Positions 62,277-64,000 of a stretch of DNA of 64,000 nucleotides are shown piece by piece (the first letter of the stretch is position 1; every line of letters starts with the position of its first letter). The DNA comes from Thermotoga sp. Its GTDB lineage: Bacteria; Thermotogota; Thermotogae; Mesoaciditogales; Mesoaciditogaceae. The position numbers and the translations under genes were made by a program. The notes beneath the pieces were generated by a model. That model saw nothing but the letters and a program-made list of their open reading frames with translations, was not told the DNA's origin and did not search any database. Location: NCBI GenBank assembly GCA_020722015.1, contig DYLQ01000008.1, forward strand, positions 1-64,000, read 5' to 3'.

Positions 62277-63050
62277 TTATTCCTCCAGTTCAATCCATGC
62301 CGAATCGACGACATTCTCAACGTCAAAAGATCCGGTAAAATGTTTGTTTAATTCCATCAAAAATTCTATGTTTCCACTTCCTCCCTTTACGGGCGAAAAG
62401 GTAAGACCACCGATTTTGAATCCTTCACATTGAGCAAAATCAAGCATATCTTTTAGAACTTGAAGATGGATGCGCTTTGACCTCACAATTCCGTTTTTTA
62501 TCCCTTGAATACCGACTTCGAATTGAGGCTTCACAAGACATATAGCAGATCCGTCTTCACTCAAAATTTCTTTTATCACGGGCAAAATGTATTTCAAAGA
62601 TATGAATGAAAGATCACATGACACGAAATCTATCGGAAGGTCAAAATCATGCTTTTTCAAAAACCTTGCGTTGGTTTTTTCCATCTTGACGATCCTTGAA
62701 TCATTTATTTTTAACTCTCCCACTCCGACATCGACGGCATAAACACATTTTGCACCTTTCTCTATCATGACTTGTGTAAAACCGCCCGTCGAAGATCCAA
62801 GATCGCAACAAACCTTTCCGGACAGATCTATTTTGAATTCGTCAAGGCCTTTGATGAGTTTGTAAGCGCCGCGCGAGACGTAAGTTTTACCTTCTACCTC
62901 TATTTTTGAATTTTCATCTGTTACCTTTCCAGCTTTTGATACCATTTTACCATTTACCTTCACTCTTCCGAAAAGTATTCCATCTCTTGCGCTGCTTCGA
63001 GATGGAAAGAAACCCCGTGAAACAAGAATTTCATCTATTCTCTTCTTCAT
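62277..63050 (-). CDS. tlyA: TlyA family rRNA 2'-O-methyltransferase
   Basis: 257 residues: N-terminal S4 RNA-binding domain (KRIDEILVSRGFFPSRSSARDGILFGRVKVNGKMVSKAG) and an FtsJ-like domain with CCDLGSSTGGFTQVMIEKGAKCVYAVDVGVGEL and KPQFEVG. Family members methylate 16S and 23S rRNA. ATG 63050; it overlaps truA by 20 bases. Confidence 0.92.
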   Translation of the reverse strand: MKKRIDEILVSRGFFPSRSSARDGILFGRVKVNGKMVSKAGKVTDENSKIEVEGKTYVSRGAYKLIKGLDEFKIDLSGKVCCDLGSSTGGFTQVMIEKGAKCVYAVDVGVGELKINDSRIVKMEKTNARFLKKHDFDLPIDFVSCDLSFISLKYILPVIKEILSEDGSAICLVKPQFEVGIQGIKNGIVRSKRIHLQVLKDMLDFAQCEGFKIGGLTFSPVKGGSGNIEFLMELNKHFTGSFDVENVVDSAWIELEE

Positions 63051-63810
63051 AGACAGATCGAATCTGCTTTTGTTCAAAACAAACCTTGTAAAGATAAAGA
63101 CCATAAGCAGGCGCCGTTGCACCCGCTTTGCTTCTATCTTTTATCTCTAACAATTCTCTGATTTTTTCTGGTTGCCAATCACCGGTTCCGACTTTGACGA
63201 GTGTTCCAACCATATTTCTCACCATTCTTCGCAAGAAAGATCTTCCTTCAAATCTCAAAAGTATGTATTTGGAATGAGTCAACACCCTTACACTGTAAAT
63301 CGTCCTTACAGGTGTTCGATCATCATCTTTGTCCATGGATGCAAATGATGTAAAATCGTGAGTGCCTTCAAAATATCTTGCACCTTCTCTCATTTTGTCA
63401 ACGTCAAGGTGATAAGGAAACCACCACATCTTGTTTCTTAAGAAAACATTTCTTTCTTTGGTGTTGTATATGAAATAATGGTAGATCCTTTTCGTAGCGC
63501 CGCTTCTCGGATTAAATGAATCATCCTCAAACCACACCTTTACAACATGTATGTCATCTGGCAACAAAGAGTTGAATGCTTCTTTGAAATTATTTTCGTT
63601 CATGCTTTTATTTGTAAGTTCAAATGAACAGATTTGGTAATTCGCATGGACCCCGGTATCTGTCCTTCCGGCAAGATCGGTGCTTAGAGGACTTTTTAAA
63701 ATTTTTTCAAGCGCTATGTTGAATTCTCCTTGAACTGTTCTTACCGTAGGATGAAACTGAGATCCATGAAAATCAGTTCCATCATATTCTATGGCACAAA
63801 CAACTTTCAA
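63031..63810 (-). CDS. truA: tRNA pseudouridine(38-40) synthase TruA
   Basis: 259 residues: IEYDGTDFHGSQFHPTVRTVQGEFNIALEKIL, catalytic block DLAGRTDTGVHA (Asp in RTD), FNPRSGATKRIYHYFI, and RFEGRSFLRRMVRNMVGTLVKVG. TTG start at 63810 overlaps the gyrA stop behind GAGGG. Confidence 0.95.
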   Translation of the reverse strand: MKVVCAIEYDGTDFHGSQFHPTVRTVQGEFNIALEKILKSPLSTDLAGRTDTGVHANYQICSFELTNKSMNENNFKEAFNSLLPDDIHVVKVWFEDDSFNPRSGATKRIYHYFIYNTKERNVFLRNKMWWFPYHLDVDKMREGARYFEGTHDFTSFASMDKDDDRTPVRTIYSVRVLTHSKYILLRFEGRSFLRRMVRNMVGTLVKVGTGDWQPEKIRELLEIKDRSKAGATAPAYGLYLYKVCFEQKQIRSVYEEENR

Positions 63811-64000
63811 GAATCGATCCCTCTTAACGGTGCAAAGGTAACAACTTTATCGTCTTCATCTACATATATACATTTAAAACCTTGCGTGTTTCTGCTTGTT
63901 ATTGAAAGATCGGAAACCTTGAATCTTATGGCTTTTCCTTCTGCTGTAACGGCTATTATCTCATCCGATTCCACAACCTTTGCAGTCCCAACAACGAATC
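63807..64000 (-). CDS. gyrA: DNA gyrase subunit A, C-terminal end (partial)
   Basis: The minus-strand frame entering from the window edge reads FVVGTAKVVESDEIIAVTAEGKAIRFKVSDLS, then ITSRNTQGFKCIYVDEDDKVVTFAPLRGIDS-stop. This is a blade of the GyrA/ParC DNA-wrapping beta-propeller (R/S-x-N-T-Q-G...DEDDKVV is typical). ParC is the alternative. Only about 64 residues are in the window; the start lies beyond 64000. Confidence 0.85.
   Translation of the reverse strand, partial: FVVGTAKVVESDEIIAVTAEGKAIRFKVSDLSITSRNTQGFKCIYVDEDDKVVTFAPLRGIDS

Overview
The window looks like a chromosomal segment of a thermophilic member of the Thermotogota. The evidence is the tRNA and translation gene set, the many TTG and GTG starts, strong GGAGG or GGTGATC ribosome binding sites, lipoproteins of the order's type, and a pgk-tpi pair joined only through a -1 frameshift as described for Thermotoga maritima. 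A Mesoaciditoga/Athalassotoga-like lineage is a guess. Genes are densely packed, mostly in long operons with 1-20 bp overlaps.

Layout. 1-2715 (minus): a dispersed repeat, then a PadR regulator with an ABC-2 export system. 2873-13265: the most unusual locus. Two divergent transcription units start from one ~150 bp intergenic region, and each begins with what I read as a fluoride (crcB-type) riboswitch. The minus unit encodes two MutS-like ATPases behind a terminator-type switch. The plus unit encodes six formate-hydrogenlyase/complex-I-like subunits plus a DUF6062 protein behind a switch that hides the ribosome binding site. The proton-translocating membrane subunits look intact, but the two catalytic-arm subunits have lost the Ni ligands and the Fe-S ligands, so the complex appears to have no redox cofactors. 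13323-15300: an acidic protein convergent with, and overlapping, an EamA transporter, a TnpB remnant and three tRNAs. 15357-23103 (minus): an outer-membrane-protein fragment, a CLC antiporter, a radical-SAM/DUF2344 pair, and an acyl-CoA-dehydratase-activase system split over three genes, whose first gene has its 5' end tandemly duplicated. 23124-26191: a dockerin-bearing papain-like protease with a lipoprotein. 26230-26357: second copy of the dispersed repeat.

26378-35046 (minus): mnmG-metK-hflX-hfq-miaA, a methyltransferase, an FtsB-like protein, a lipoprotein and prfA. 35160-44198 (plus): DUF1361 protein, dnaX-ybaB, glycolytic gap-pgk-tpi, a YVTN propeller protein, serS, rsmE. 44528-50167 (plus): two tRNAs, then rplU-prp-rpmA, an ECF S-component, rplM-rpsI, dnaG-rpoD. 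50192-55725 (minus): a nucleotidyltransferase, a flavoprotein reductase, a PEGA-domain protein and archaeal-type phosphoglycerate mutase. 55840-64000 (minus): gyrA (partial)-truA-tlyA-secA-prfB-peptidase-CsaB-like-HD operon.

How they work together: most of the window is housekeeping (translation, tRNA modification, replication, lower glycolysis, secretion). The accessory part is the fluoride-controlled divergent locus, which I infer to be a fluoride-stress response made of an ion-translocating membrane complex and MutS-like ATPases.
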